Positions 52,220 through 60,771 of a stretch of 64,000 nt of DNA are shown here, piece by piece. The position numbers and the translations under genes were made by a program. The stretch is from Tabrizicola fusiformis (lineage in GTDB: Bacteria > Pseudomonadota > Alphaproteobacteria > Rhodobacterales > Rhodobacteraceae), in contig NZ_JABUHN010000005.1 of NCBI RefSeq assembly GCF_013328815.1, positions 248,001 to 312,000 on the forward strand, in the 5' to 3' direction. Below the pieces are notes generated by a model that saw only the letters and a program-made list of their open reading frames with translations, ran no database searches and was not told the origin of the DNA. The stretch's first letter is position 1. Every line of letters starts with the position of its first letter.

Positions 52220-53299
52220 ATGACCATTCTGCAACGCCTGACGCGCTGGTGGCGCGGTGCGCCGGTTGTGGCGAGCGAGCCTGCCGCGCCGCCCGCGCCG
52301 GGGCGGGTGCGGGGTGTTGTCGATCATGTGATCATTCTGGACGGCACGCTGTCGTCGCTGGAGCCGGGGCAGGAAAGCAACGCCGGGCTGTTGTTCAAGC
52401 TGTTGCAGGAGAACCGCCCCGGCCAGCACCGCCGCCTGTATTACGAGCCGGGCCTGCAATGGGAGGGGTGGCGCCATGCCTCGGGCTTCCTGCAGGGGCG
52501 GGGGATCAGCCGGCAGATCAGCCGCGCCTATGGCTGGCTTGCCAGCCAGTATCGGGAGGGGGACCGGATTTTCCTTTTCGGCTATTCGCGGGGCGCCTAT
52601 GCGGTGCGCTCGCTGGCGGGGGTGATCGACCGGATCGGCCTTTTGCGGCGCGAAGAGGCGACAGAGCGGGCGGTGCGGCAGGTCTGGCGGCATTACCGGC
52701 AGGCCCCGGCCTCGCCCGCCGCCCGCGCCTTTGCGACACGCTATTGCCACCGCCACGCGCCGATCGAGGTGGTGGGAGTCTGGGATACGGTCAAGGCGCT
52801 GGGCCTGCGGCTGCCGCTCCTCTGGATGCTGACCGAAAAGCGCACGGCCTTTCACAGCCCCTATCTCGGCCGCTCGATCCGTCATGGTTTTCACGCGCTG
52901 GCCCTGAACGAAACCCGTGCCGTGTTTGAACCCGTGATGTGGGTCAGCCCGCCGGACTGGACCGGCAACGTCGAACAGGTCTGGTTTCGCGGCGGCCATG
53001 CCGATGTGGGCGGGCAGGTGGGGCATTTTCCCGTCGCCCGACCGCTGGCCAATATCCCGCTGGTCTGGATGGTCGAGCGGGCCGAGGCGGCGGGGCTGGC
53101 GATGCCGCTCGATTGGGCAGCCCGGTTTCCCTGCGATGCTTCGGTGCCCATGGTGGGCACCACGCGGGGCTGGTCCAAGGTCTTCCTCTTGCGCCGCCCG
53201 CGGGCTGTGGGGCGCGATCCGTCTGAGGCGATCCATCCCAGCGCCATTGGCGTGCGGCCTTTCAGTTGGACGCCCTGGCCACTGACCAAATTGTTCTGA
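52220..53299 (+). CDS. DUF2235 domain protein (alpha/beta hydrolase-like)
   Basis: The 359-residue protein has the DUF2235 lipase-like signature FLFGYSRGAYAVRSLAG (G-x-S-R-G nucleophile elbow), an early VDHVIILDGTLSS and VVGVWDTVKALG. DUF2235 includes T6SS phospholipase effectors (Tle1) but also cytosolic proteins. No T6SS gene is nearby, so a non-secretion role is more likely here. The ATG at 52220 is chosen over 52187 because the latter overlaps the terminator. Confidence 0.8.
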   Translation: MTILQRLTRWWRGAPVVASEPAAPPAPGRVRGVVDHVIILDGTLSSLEPGQESNAGLLFKLLQENRPGQHRRLYYEPGLQWEGWRHASGFLQGRGISRQISRAYGWLASQYREGDRIFLFGYSRGAYAVRSLAGVIDRIGLLRREEATERAVRQVWRHYRQAPASPAARAFATRYCHRHAPIEVVGVWDTVKALGLRLPLLWMLTEKRTAFHSPYLGRSIRHGFHALALNETRAVFEPVMWVSPPDWTGNVEQVWFRGGHADVGGQVGHFPVARPLANIPLVWMVERAEAAGLAMPLDWAARFPCDASVPMVGTTRGWSKVFLLRRPRAVGRDPSEAIHPSAIGVRPFSWTPWPLTKLF

Positions 53300-53352
53300 A
53301 CATGCGCCGTTTGCGACAGCGGAAATGTCGGAGCGGGGGTTTCACACCCCCC

Positions 53353-53393
53353 GAGCCATTGGTTACTTGAACCAATGGCGTTACCAATGGCTC
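53353..53393. repeat. nested CCAATGG inverted repeats upstream of aguB
   Basis: The segments GAGCCATTGGT (53353-53363), ACCAATGGC (53371-53379) and ACCAATGGCTC (53383-53393) allow two mutually exclusive hairpins, using either the first and second or the first and third segments. A G/C-rich hairpin (ggggg ttcac ccccc) lies just before, at about 53335. Confidence 0.65.
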
Positions 53394-53440
53394 ACCCCGT
53401 GGGATATTGGGGCCAAGATGAAAGCAGGGGGAGTCTTTCT

Positions 53441-54313
53441 ATGCGTTCCGTCACAGTTGCGGCCACCCAGTTCGCCTGTTCCTGGGATTTGCCCAGCAAT
53501 GCCGACCGGGCCGAGGCATTGGTGCGGCAGGCTGCGGGGCAGGGCGCCAATGTGGTGCTGGTGCAGGAGCTGTTCGCGGCGCCCTATTTCTGCATCGAGG
53601 AGCGGGCGGAGTATTTCGCCTTGGCCCAACCGATGGCAGGCCACCCCCTGATCGCGCGGTTTTCGGCACTGGCAAAGGAATTGGGCGTGGTGCTGCCCTG
53701 TTCCTATTTCGAGAGGGCCGGGCAGGCGCATTTCAACTCGGTTGCGATGATTGATGCCGACGGGCGGGTCTTGGGCAATTACCGCAAAAGCCATATTCCG
53801 CAGGGGCCGGGCTATGAGGAGAAATACTATTTCTCGCCCGGCGATACCGGCTATCGGGTCTGGGATACTGCCTTTGGCCGGATCGGGGTGGGTATCTGCT
53901 GGGATCAGTGGTTCCCCGAATGCGCGCGGTCGATGGCGCTGATGGGGGCAGAGATGCTGCTTTACCCCACCGCCATCGGATCGGAACCGCCCAGCCCCGG
54001 CTATGACAGCCAGCCACATTGGGAAATGACGATGCGGGGACATGCGGCGGCCAATATAATGCCGGTGGTGGCCGCGAACCGGGTGGGAACCGAGGTGGCG
54101 CCGGGCGGGACAGAGGTGACTTTCTACGGGTCAAGCTTCATCGCCGACCAGACCGGCGCGCTGATGGCCAAGGCCCCGCGCGGGGGGGAGGCGGTGTTGC
54201 TGCACCGCTTTGACCTTGCGGCGATTGCCGCCCTGCGCGCCAGTTGGGGCCTGTTCCGCGACCGCCGCCCCGAAACCTATGGGGCGGTGGCCACGCTGGA
54301 TGGCGGGCTTTAG
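53441..54313 (+). CDS. aguB: N-carbamoylputrescine amidase
   Basis: AguB converts N-carbamoylputrescine to putrescine in the agmatine route. The 290-residue nitrilase-type protein has the catalytic Glu in [13 protein letters not shown], Lys in [20 protein letters not shown] and Cys in [16 protein letters not shown]. The length and FSPGDTG block fit AguB. The ATG at 53441 follows ggggagt; a degenerate copy of the dispersed repeat lies just before. It is convergent with tex, overlapping it by 4 bp. Confidence 0.92.
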   Translation: MRSVTVAATQFACSWDLPSNADRAEALVRQAAGQGANVVLVQELFAAPYFCIEERAEYFALAQPMAGHPLIARFSALAKELGVVLPCSYFERAGQAHFNSVAMIDADGRVLGNYRKSHIPQGPGYEEKYYFSPGDTGYRVWDTAFGRIGVGICWDQWFPECARSMALMGAEMLLYPTAIGSEPPSPGYDSQPHWEMTMRGHAAANIMPVVAANRVGTEVAPGGTEVTFYGSSFIADQTGALMAKAPRGGEAVLLHRFDLAAIAALRASWGLFRDRRPETYGAVATLDGGL

Positions 54314-56622
54314 CGCCCGAACTTGCCTTTCAGCGCATCGCTGAAGGCATTGCCGCCCGATCCGCCCTGCGGTGCCGCGCTGGAGGGGCCGGGGCGGCCC
54401 TTGGCGGGCGGGCGGGGTGTGTCGCGTTCGCGGCTGGTCTCGCGCGCTTCGGCGGAAGAGGATTTCATCGTCAGCCCGATGCGCTTGCGCGGCACATCCA
54501 CCTCGACCACCCGGACCTTGACCACATCGCCGGCCTTGACCACCTCATGCGGGTCACGGACGAATTTGTCGGCCAACTGGCTGACATGGACCAGCCCGTC
54601 CTGATGCACCCCGATATCGACGAAGGCGCCAAAGGCGGCCACGTTGGTAACCGTGCCTTCCAGCAGCATCCCCGGCTTCAGGTCTTTGATATCGTTCACG
54701 CCCTCGGTAAAGGTCGCCGTGCGGAAACTGGGGCGTGGGTCGCGGCCCGGCTTTTCCAGTTCGGCCAGAATGTCGCGCACCGTGGGCAGACCAAAGCGGT
54801 CATCGACAAAGGCGCGCGGGTCCACCTGTTTCAGCGCAGCACTGTCGCCCATCAGCGCGCGGATGTCGCGGCCACAGGCGGCCACGATCTTGCGCGCCAC
54901 GTCATAAGCTTCCGGGTGGACCGAGGAGGCATCCAGCGGCTCTTTCCCGCCGCTGATCCGCAGGAAACCCGCCGCCTGCTCAAACGCTTTCGGCCCCAGC
55001 CGCGCCACTTTCAGCAGGTCGCGCCGGGTGGCGAAGGGGCCGTTGGCATCGCGGTGCGAAACGATGGCCTGCGCCAGCCCCGGACCCACGCCCGAAACCC
55101 GTGCCAGCAAGGGCGCCGAGGCGGTGTTGAGGTCCACCCCCACCGCGTTCACCGCATCCTCGACGACCGCTTCCAGACTGCGGCCAAGACGGGATTGGTC
55201 CACGTCATGCTGATACTGGCCGACACCGATCGACTTCGGCTCAATCTTGACCAGTTCGGCCAGCGGATCTTGCAGCCGGCGGGCAATCGACACCGCGCCG
55301 CGCAGCGACACGTCCAGATCGGGAAATTCCCGTGCGCCCAGCTCCGAAGCAGAATAGACCGAGGCGCCCGCCTCGCTGACGATCACCTTCACCGGCTTTT
55401 CGCTGCCGGGCAGCACGGCCAGCAGATCGGCCACCATCTTTTCGGTTTCCCGGCTGGCGGTGCCGTTGCCAATGGCAATCAGCTTGACGCCGTGGCGCGC
55501 GATCAGTTGTGCGATGGCCACCTGCGCGCCGCGCAGGTCGTTCTTGGGCTGGAACGGATAGACGGTTTCGGTGGCCAGCACCTTGCCCGTGGCATCCACC
55601 ACCGCCACCTTGCAGCCGGTGCGAATGCCCGGGTCCAGCCCCATGGTGGCCTTGCCGCCGGCAGGTGCCGCCAGCAACAAATCCTTGAGGTTGCGGGCAA
55701 AGACGTTGATCGCTTCGGTCTCGGCCCGCTCGCGCAGCTCGCCCATCAGGTCCAGCGTCAGCGAGGTCTTTAGCTTGACCCGCCAGGCCCAGGCAGCCGC
55801 CTCGCGCAGCCAGGCATCGCCCGGCCCGCGCCCCGTGGCCGACATCATGGCACCGCAGGCCCGCTCGGCCGGGCTTTCGCCCTTGGCTGCATCCGGGTCC
55901 ACCGCAAGGTCAAGCGTCAGGAAACCCTCATTCTGACCGCGCAGCATGGCCAGAACCCGGTGGCCGGGGGCGCTGGCCCAAGGCTCATTATGGTCGAAGT
56001 AATCCGAGAATTTGGCGCCTTCGGTCTCTTTGCCCGTCACGACCTTGGCCGCCAGCCGCCCGGCCTGTTTCATATGGCTGCGCAGGCGGCCCAACAGTTC
56101 GGCGCTTTCCGACAGGCTTTCGGCAATGATGTCGCGGGCGCCTTCCAGCGCGGCCTTGGTGTCGGGCACCGCCTCGGTCACATAGGCAGCGGCCAGCGCC
56201 TGCGGATCGGCGGCGCGGTCGGCGAGAATGGCCTCGGCCAAGGGGCCAAGGCCATTCTCGCGGGCGATCATCGCACGGGTGCGGCGCTTGGGCTTGTAGG
56301 GCAGATAGATGTCCTCGATCTCGGCCTTGGTGGCGGCCTGCATCAGCGACAGCGCGAGCGCATCCGTCATCTTGCCCTGCTCGGTGATCGAGGCGAGCAC
56401 GGCGGCCCGCCGCGTCTCCATCTCGCGCAGATAGACCAGCCGTTCGGCCAGCGTGCGCAGTTGCGAATCGTCCAGTCCGCCGGTGACCTCTTTGCGATAA
56501 CGGGCGATGAAGGGCACCGTGGCGCCGCCGTCCAAAAGCTCTATCGCGGCGGCAACCTGCCGGGCTTCGGCATTGATTTCGCGGGCGATCACAAGGGGAA
56601 TGCGGCGGATGGCGTCGGTCAT
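54310..56622 (-). CDS. tex: Tex-family RNA-binding transcription accessory protein
   Basis: The 770-residue protein has the Tex N-terminal domain ([20 protein letters not shown]), a YqgF-like RNase H fold with [20 protein letters not shown], helix-hairpin-helix motifs ([13 protein letters not shown]) and a C-terminal S1 RNA-binding domain ([20 protein letters not shown]). A basic, Arg/Pro-rich tail follows. Tex-type proteins bind RNA and affect transcription. The ATG at 56622 is chosen; the open frame extends to 56751 over the tRNA. Confidence 0.93.
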   Translation of the reverse strand: MTDAIRRIPLVIAREINAEARQVAAAIELLDGGATVPFIARYRKEVTGGLDDSQLRTLAERLVYLREMETRRAAVLASITEQGKMTDALALSLMQAATKAEIEDIYLPYKPKRRTRAMIARENGLGPLAEAILADRAADPQALAAAYVTEAVPDTKAALEGARDIIAESLSESAELLGRLRSHMKQAGRLAAKVVTGKETEGAKFSDYFDHNEPWASAPGHRVLAMLRGQNEGFLTLDLAVDPDAAKGESPAERACGAMMSATGRGPGDAWLREAAAWAWRVKLKTSLTLDLMGELRERAETEAINVFARNLKDLLLAAPAGGKATMGLDPGIRTGCKVAVVDATGKVLATETVYPFQPKNDLRGAQVAIAQLIARHGVKLIAIGNGTASRETEKMVADLLAVLPGSEKPVKVIVSEAGASVYSASELGAREFPDLDVSLRGAVSIARRLQDPLAELVKIEPKSIGVGQYQHDVDQSRLGRSLEAVVEDAVNAVGVDLNTASAPLLARVSGVGPGLAQAIVSHRDANGPFATRRDLLKVARLGPKAFEQAAGFLRISGGKEPLDASSVHPEAYDVARKIVAACGRDIRALMGDSAALKQVDPRAFVDDRFGLPTVRDILAELEKPGRDPRPSFRTATFTEGVNDIKDLKPGMLLEGTVTNVAAFGAFVDIGVHQDGLVHVSQLADKFVRDPHEVVKAGDVVKVRVVEVDVPRKRIGLTMKSSSAEARETSRERDTPRPPAKGRPGPSSAAPQGGSGGNAFSDALKGKFGR

Positions 56623-56708
56623 GCGAATCCTCGGGTCAAGGGGAGGGCGACCATAGCCGGATGTGCCCGGGTGGCAAGACCCGGCAGGAACGGCAGGTTT
56701 CGGGGGGA

Positions 56709-56785
56709 TGGTACCGCCTCCCCGGCTCGAACGGGGGACCCCCAGATCCACAATCTGGTGCTCTAACCAACTGAGCTAAGGCGGC
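56709..56785 (-). tRNA. tRNA-His (anticodon GTG), lacking G-1, with A73
   Basis: The minus strand folds into a cloverleaf with anticodon arm CCAGA-TTGTGGA-TCTGG, so the anticodon is GTG. The 5' base is G1, which pairs with U72, and the discriminator is A73, followed by an encoded CCA (56709-56711). No extra G-1:C73 pair is encoded; this is the derived alphaproteobacterial form of tRNA-His. Confidence 0.93.
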
Positions 56786-56840
56786 ACTTGGGGGCCGTTT
56801 ACCGTCGCGCGCCGGCGATTGCAAGCGCCAGTTTCGCGGC

Positions 56841-57755
56841 TCAGGGCAGGTCGCGCTGCCATGTCTGGTCGATCACCTCGCGGCCAAAGGCGCGCGCCGG
56901 AGACGAGGCGACAAGGGCGAATCCGTTGCGGGCGTAAAGCCTGCCTGCGGCCTGATGGCTTTCATGGGTCCAGAGCAGCATCTGGCGATAGCCGGCCGCC
57001 GTGGCAAAGCCAAGGCAGGCTTCGATCATGCGTTGGGCAAGGCCGGTGCCGCGTGCCTCCGGCTCGATCAGGAACAGCCGCAGCCGGGCAATCTGTGGGG
57101 CTTCTGGCCCCTCGGCCATGCAAAAGATGCTGCCCAGCATCCGCCCGCCGGGGCTTTGCGCGATCCAGCCACGCTCGCGGGTGGTGTCGTTGCGGGTCAG
57201 GAAGGCGGCAAGGATTTCGGCCACCAGCGCCTCGAAGCTTTGGTCATAGCCTTCATCGCGGGCATAAAGCGCGGCATGGCGGGCAATGACCTGTCCGGCA
57301 TCGCCGGGCAGAAGACCGCGCAGCAGGGGCGGTTGTGGCGGCCTCAGCAGGTCTGACGCCTGATCCAGCACCCGGGCCAGCGCGGCAAGCCCGGCAGCGC
57401 CAAGCGGAGCCGTCGCCTCGGCAATGGCCGTGCGCGACGCAAGGCGCAGCACCTCAAGCTGCGCGCGGCCCGCTTCGGTCAGGTGCAGCGGACGTTGGCG
57501 CGAGTCGGCCTCATCCCGCGCACGCCGGATCCAGCCGCGCCGGGCAAAACCGGCGAGAATGCGGCTGGTCTGTCCCTCGTCCAGCCCAAGCCCCTGCGCC
57601 AATTCCCGCGCCTTGACCGGCCCCGCCCTGTCGAGGTCATGCAGCAGCCGTGCCTCGCTCAGGGCCAGACCGCTGCCCAGATAGCTCTTCGACAACAGGC
57701 CGAGCCGATGGGTGTAGGTTCGGCTGAAATTGCGGATCAGGTCGATGTCGTCCAT
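56841..57755 (-). CDS. MarR-GNAT fusion protein
   Basis: The 304-residue protein has an N-terminal MarR winged helix (about 1-140: RARELAQGLGLDEGQTSRIL-like block, then RRARDEADSRQRPLHLTEAG) and a C-terminal GNAT acetyltransferase (about 150-300: FLIEPEARGTGLAQRMIEAC with the R-x-x-G-x-G/A loop and HESHQAAGRLYARNGF). Such fusions usually act as sensors or self-regulated acetyltransferases. The ATG at 57755 has ggaacc upstream. A perfect 13-bp inverted repeat lies just before the start, and a small gene is divergent from it. Confidence 0.88.
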   Translation of the reverse strand: MDDIDLIRNFSRTYTHRLGLLSKSYLGSGLALSEARLLHDLDRAGPVKARELAQGLGLDEGQTSRILAGFARRGWIRRARDEADSRQRPLHLTEAGRAQLEVLRLASRTAIAEATAPLGAAGLAALARVLDQASDLLRPPQPPLLRGLLPGDAGQVIARHAALYARDEGYDQSFEALVAEILAAFLTRNDTTRERGWIAQSPGGRMLGSIFCMAEGPEAPQIARLRLFLIEPEARGTGLAQRMIEACLGFATAAGYRQMLLWTHESHQAAGRLYARNGFALVASSPARAFGREVIDQTWQRDLP

Positions 57756-57771
57756 GGCGGGGTGGTTCCGT

Positions 57772-57802
57772 CTGCAATACTTGATTTTGTCAAGTATTGC
57801 AG
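57772..57802. promoter_or_regulatory. perfect inverted-repeat operator of the MarR-GNAT/DUF6324 promoter
   Basis: The arms CTGCAATACTTGA (57772-57784) and TCAAGTATTGCAG (57790-57802) are exact reverse complements with a 5-bp spacer. They lie 16 bp before the MarR-GNAT start and 53 bp before the ATG at 57856. AT-rich sequence in a GC-rich context and the position are typical of a MarR operator. Confidence 0.8.
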
Positions 57803-57855
57803 ACTTGCAGGCAAAAGCGCAATCCACTACGCCAGTTGAGGCAAAGGAGACCGCC

Positions 57856-58080
57856 ATGGGCATCGACAAGCAAAGCGACATCGCCGCCAATATCCAGATC
57901 GGCCCGACCGATCAGGGCATGGTGCGAATTTACATCGAGGCCGATGGCGGCATCGAGCTGCCGCTGGATTTCGACCCGGAAGAGGCCGAGGAAATCGCCG
58001 AAGAATTGCGCGCCGCCGCCGAGGCCGCCCGTGATATCGGCGCCGGTGGCAAGCCCAAGCCGAAACCCAAGCGCCGCTGA
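57856..58080 (+). CDS. small acidic/basic protein (DUF6324-like)
   Basis: The 74-residue protein starts MGIDKQSDIAANIQIGPTDQ, has a central acidic helix (DFDPEEAEEIAEELRAAAEA) and a Lys/Pro-rich end (KPKPKPKRR). It fits DUF6324, a Rhodobacteraceae family of unknown function, as I remember it. It is divergent from the MarR-GNAT gene and may share its operator. mmcB lies on the other strand after 13 bp. Confidence 0.65.
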   Translation: MGIDKQSDIAANIQIGPTDQGMVRIYIEADGGIELPLDFDPEEAEEIAEELRAAAEAARDIGAGGKPKPKPKRR

Positions 58081-58093
58081 CCGCCGCAGCCCG

Positions 58094-58573
58094 TCAGATA
58101 TTGACCAGCGCCGCCACGCCGGGATCGCGCCAGCCCTGCAAGCGCAGCGCGGCGTGACGGGCGAATTTCTGCACCATCACCTTGCGCCGCGCCGGGGCCA
58201 GCGGCGTTTCGGGCGCCATCCGCACGATTTCGGCATCATAGGCATCGGCAAGGATCAGCCCGCTTTCCTGTGGCAGCAGGCCGGTCGGAAAATCGCCGTC
58301 CACCGCCCAGAAGAAGCGGTCGCACCATTCCAGATAGCCCTGCCACTTGCGGTCGGCGCGGAAATCGGCGGTGCCCGACTTGCACTCAATCACCCAGATT
58401 TCGCCCTTGGGCCCCAGCGCCATGACATCCACCCGCAATCCGGGGGCGGGCACCAGCTCTTCAACCGTCACGAAACCATGGCTCAACAGATGCCGGCAAA
58501 CCCCCCGGGCCAGCCGCTGACCGGGCATGGCAGGCAGGGGATCGGGGGCAAGATCGGGCGGGCGCAGCGTCAT
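58094..58573 (-). CDS. mmcB: MmcB family DNA repair protein
   Basis: The 159-residue protein has the MmcB/PD-(D/E)xK-like core: LRVDVMALGPKGEIWVIECK and then DFRADRKWQGYLEWCDRFFW. In Caulobacter mmcB is SOS-controlled and helps mitomycin C resistance. The Asp and Glu-x-Lys of the nuclease fold are visible. The ATG at 58573 is preferred. A perfect LexA-type box lies 12 bp upstream. Confidence 0.88.
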   Translation of the reverse strand: MTLRPPDLAPDPLPAMPGQRLARGVCRHLLSHGFVTVEELVPAPGLRVDVMALGPKGEIWVIECKSGTADFRADRKWQGYLEWCDRFFWAVDGDFPTGLLPQESGLILADAYDAEIVRMAPETPLAPARRKVMVQKFARHAALRLQGWRDPGVAALVNI

Positions 58574-58584
58574 GGCACAATGGT

Positions 58585-58599
58585 GAACCAAAAGTGAAC
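58585..58599 (-). promoter_or_regulatory. SOS box (GAAC-N7-GAAC) upstream of mmcB
   Basis: On the plus strand GAAC (58585-58588), CAAAAGT, GAAC (58596-58599) matches the alphaproteobacterial LexA direct-repeat site exactly, read as GTTC-N7-GTTC from the mmcB side. It ends 12 bp before the ATG. Confidence 0.85.
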
Positions 58600-58643
58600 A
58601 TCGCGCAAGCCTTGCGGTGGTGCGGCGGTGCCCCTATCTTGGG

Positions 58644-58812
58644 CAGTGGCGGGTGCTGCTCTTCGCGTGTGAGGCAACTTTTCCAGTGGCCGATAAGCAA
58701 GCGAACGGGGGCTGGCTCTGGCAGGATCCTGGTCCTGCTACCTGGCGCCCACCTGAGACCTCTGGCTCTCGGGAAAACCCAGTCTCCACGGCCGCTGCGG
58801 GCCCGCCACCTT
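58644..58812 (+). ncRNA. candidate 6S RNA (ssrS), about 165-170 nt
   Basis: No ORF fits the 58600-58853 gap. A closing stem GTGGCGGG (58646-58653) / CCCGCCAC (58802-58809) surrounds a large internal loop, then TTTTCC (58679-58684) / GGAAAA (58772-58777), then an apical hairpin GCAGGA / TCCTGC (58721-58738). This long rod with a central bubble is the 6S layout. A promoter-like -35 TTGCGG, 17-bp spacer and -10 TATCTT lie just before 58641. A hairpin follows at 58828. Confidence 0.55.
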
Positions 58813-58827
58813 TCACCACAGGAAAAA

Positions 58828-58850
58828 GGGGCGGGTTTCCCCGCCCCCTT
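58828..58850. terminator. bidirectional terminator between the candidate ncRNA and DUF481 gene
   Basis: A perfect stem GGGGCGGG / CCCGCCCC with loop tttc is flanked by aaaaa on one side and cttcctt on the other. It can serve the plus-strand RNA and the minus-strand gene ending at 58854. Confidence 0.75.
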
Positions 58851-58853
58851 CCT

Positions 58854-59690
58854 TCAGAACCCCATGACCAGCGAAACGCCCAACTTGTTGTCCGAACGGA
58901 TCGCCCGGCTGTCGTTGTATTCGGTCAGATAGCTGACCCGGGTCGAAAGCGTGTCGGTCATCCTGTAGTTCACGCCGATGTCATTGTTGATCCGCAGCGC
59001 CGAATCCGACTTCAGGATATCGGTGTCATTGGTCAGGAACACGGTCGGGCTGATGCCATAGAACAGCCGCGACGAGGCGATGGCGGCTGCCTCGGTGTCG
59101 CTGTCGCCGGTGCCGTCCTCAAGATAGCTGACGCCGACGCCGGCCTGCACGCGCCATGTCAGGTCGGGATTGTTGATCACGCGCCAGCCGGGGCCGACGC
59201 CGACGAAAGCATCGGTCTTGACCTGACCTGCCGTGCTGGCAAGGCCATCGGTTTCCACCCGGCCCAGCACGAAGGCATAGAACTGGTCGTTGAAGTAGTA
59301 ATTCGCGTCATAGACCGCGAAAACGTCTTCCTTGGTCGAGGCGCCTGCCGATTCGGCATAGTCCAGCGCGACACCGATCGTCTGCACGAAAGCGCCGCTG
59401 GCATAGCGCAGCCGGGCCCCCACGCTCAACTCCTGCGAGTCGTTGTTGCCGGTTTTGCCGGAATAGCCAAGCGAAGCCGAGCCGGACAGGCCGGGGCGGA
59501 ACTCGGGGTTGCCAAAGCGCGCGGCATCTTCCGAACGGGCCAGATCATCGGCGACCGCCTGATCAACGTCGTCGATCCGGTCGTTCAACGCCTGCGTGCC
59601 CGTCAGCGTGGTCTGCGCAAAGGCGGCGCTGCCGCCCGCCAGAGCAAGGGCCAGAGTGGAGGCGCCCAGAAGGCGAAGGGTCTTGGTCAT
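58854..59690 (-). CDS. outer-membrane protein, DUF481-like
   Basis: The 278-residue protein has a signal peptide (residues 1-25, ending in SAAFAQ) and then a region predicted to be beta-strands with alternating hydrophobic residues (GSASLGYSGKTGNNDSQELS, then VGARLRYASGAFVQTIGVALDY). The aromatic C-terminus (SLVMGF) is typical of outer-membrane barrels. The size and YSGKTGNND pattern fit DUF481. It is probably an outer-membrane porin-like protein of unknown role. The start at 59690 has aaaggaaac upstream. Confidence 0.75.
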   Translation of the reverse strand: MTKTLRLLGASTLALALAGGSAAFAQTTLTGTQALNDRIDDVDQAVADDLARSEDAARFGNPEFRPGLSGSASLGYSGKTGNNDSQELSVGARLRYASGAFVQTIGVALDYAESAGASTKEDVFAVYDANYYFNDQFYAFVLGRVETDGLASTAGQVKTDAFVGVGPGWRVINNPDLTWRVQAGVGVSYLEDGTGDSDTEAAAIASSRLFYGISPTVFLTNDTDILKSDSALRINNDIGVNYRMTDTLSTRVSYLTEYNDSRAIRSDNKLGVSLVMGF

Positions 59691-59934
59691 GCCGTTTCCT
59701 TTCAAGTCACACACAGGAACATCCCGGCGGTTTTCATGCGCCGTGAGAGGGACTTGGGGGCGGAAAAGGGTCAGACAAGGTTTGCGCAAAAGGGGCGCGG
59801 CGCTGCGGCGGCATCTCGCCGGAAACGCCCGCATGGCCAAGCGAGTGCTTGCCGATCAAGGGCTTGGCAGGTGCTTTCGGGCCGGTTCTGACGTGGGGTC
59901 AGCCTGCGACTGTGCCCCGGATGCAAGACCGGGG

Positions 59935-60240
59935 TTAACGGGCGCTGCGGATGCGGACAGGCTGCAATTCACCCGGCCGGGTCACCGGCGCGCGGGTTCC
60001 GCCGCGCGGGCCGTCATCCGCCTCGGCCAGTTTCATCACCGCAATGGCGAATTGCACCCCGGCGAAAACCACGCCGTTGAAGACCCACAGCATTGCAGCC
60101 GCAACCAGCCCCATCGACGAACCGAAGATCAGCCCGCGCAACCCTGCGATATCAAGCCACAGCACCCCGCCCAGAAACACCGCCGCCAAGGCAAAGCCGA
60201 TGGCGACAGAGCGGATGTAAAGCGCGACGAGTTTCGGCAT
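59935..60240 (-). CDS. small membrane protein, function unknown
   Basis: The 101-residue protein has two membrane segments (about residues 8-28 and 38-60), then a polar C-terminus with ADDGPRGGTRAPVTRPGELQ. The ATG at 60240 has ggaggtt upstream. I do not recognise a family. It sits between the DUF481 and META genes on the same strand. Confidence 0.6.
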   Translation of the reverse strand: MPKLVALYIRSVAIGFALAAVFLGGVLWLDIAGLRGLIFGSSMGLVAAAMLWVFNGVVFAGVQFAIAVMKLAEADDGPRGGTRAPVTRPGELQPVRIRSAR

Positions 60241-60306
60241 GGCAACCTCCGGTTTGCACCAGCCTAGCACGGTGCCGGCGCAAGGAAAGCGCGCTGTTGC
60301 CGCAGC

Positions 60307-60696
60307 CTAGTCCAGCGGGCGGCGGAAGATCAGGCTGTGGCCCGCACCCGACAGATGCAACTCGCGCTCCGAATGGGTCAGCCGGTCCACGCCCTGCAGC
60401 AGGGTGAAATAGGCGTCTTCCTCGGCCATCGCATCGCAGGCCATGCGGGTTGATCCCATCGCCTCGGGCCGGAACTCGGGCAGGGTGCCGGTGAAGCCCG
60501 CGAAATAGCGATTGCAGGGCGCCCGGCCCGTCAGCCGCCCCTCGGCATCGACCGAAAGCGTCGCGGTGTAGCCAGCCGGCTGGCCGTCCACCTCGGCCAG
60601 CGTCCATTCCAGCGCGAGAACCGGCGGAATGGCCTGTTGCGCCTCTGCGGCGGCAGGGAGGCTCAGCAGAAGGGCAAGGGCGATAGGGCGGATCAT
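60307..60696 (-). CDS. META domain protein, secreted
   Basis: The 129-residue protein has a signal peptide (residues 1-20, MIRPIALALLLSLPAAAEAQ) and a META domain with the conserved RAPCNRYFAGFTG and STRMACDAMAEEDAYF blocks. META domains (as in HslJ) are stress-related envelope proteins. The ATG at 60696 has ggag 8 nt upstream. A GTG at 60705 is too close to it. Confidence 0.8.
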   Translation of the reverse strand: MIRPIALALLLSLPAAAEAQQAIPPVLALEWTLAEVDGQPAGYTATLSVDAEGRLTGRAPCNRYFAGFTGTLPEFRPEAMGSTRMACDAMAEEDAYFTLLQGVDRLTHSERELHLSGAGHSLIFRRPLD

Positions 60697-60771
60697 GGCA
60701 GGCACTCCTTCACGGGGATGATGCCTGTTTGACGTGCCCGCGCAACCGATCCTTGGGCAATGGTGCAGAAA

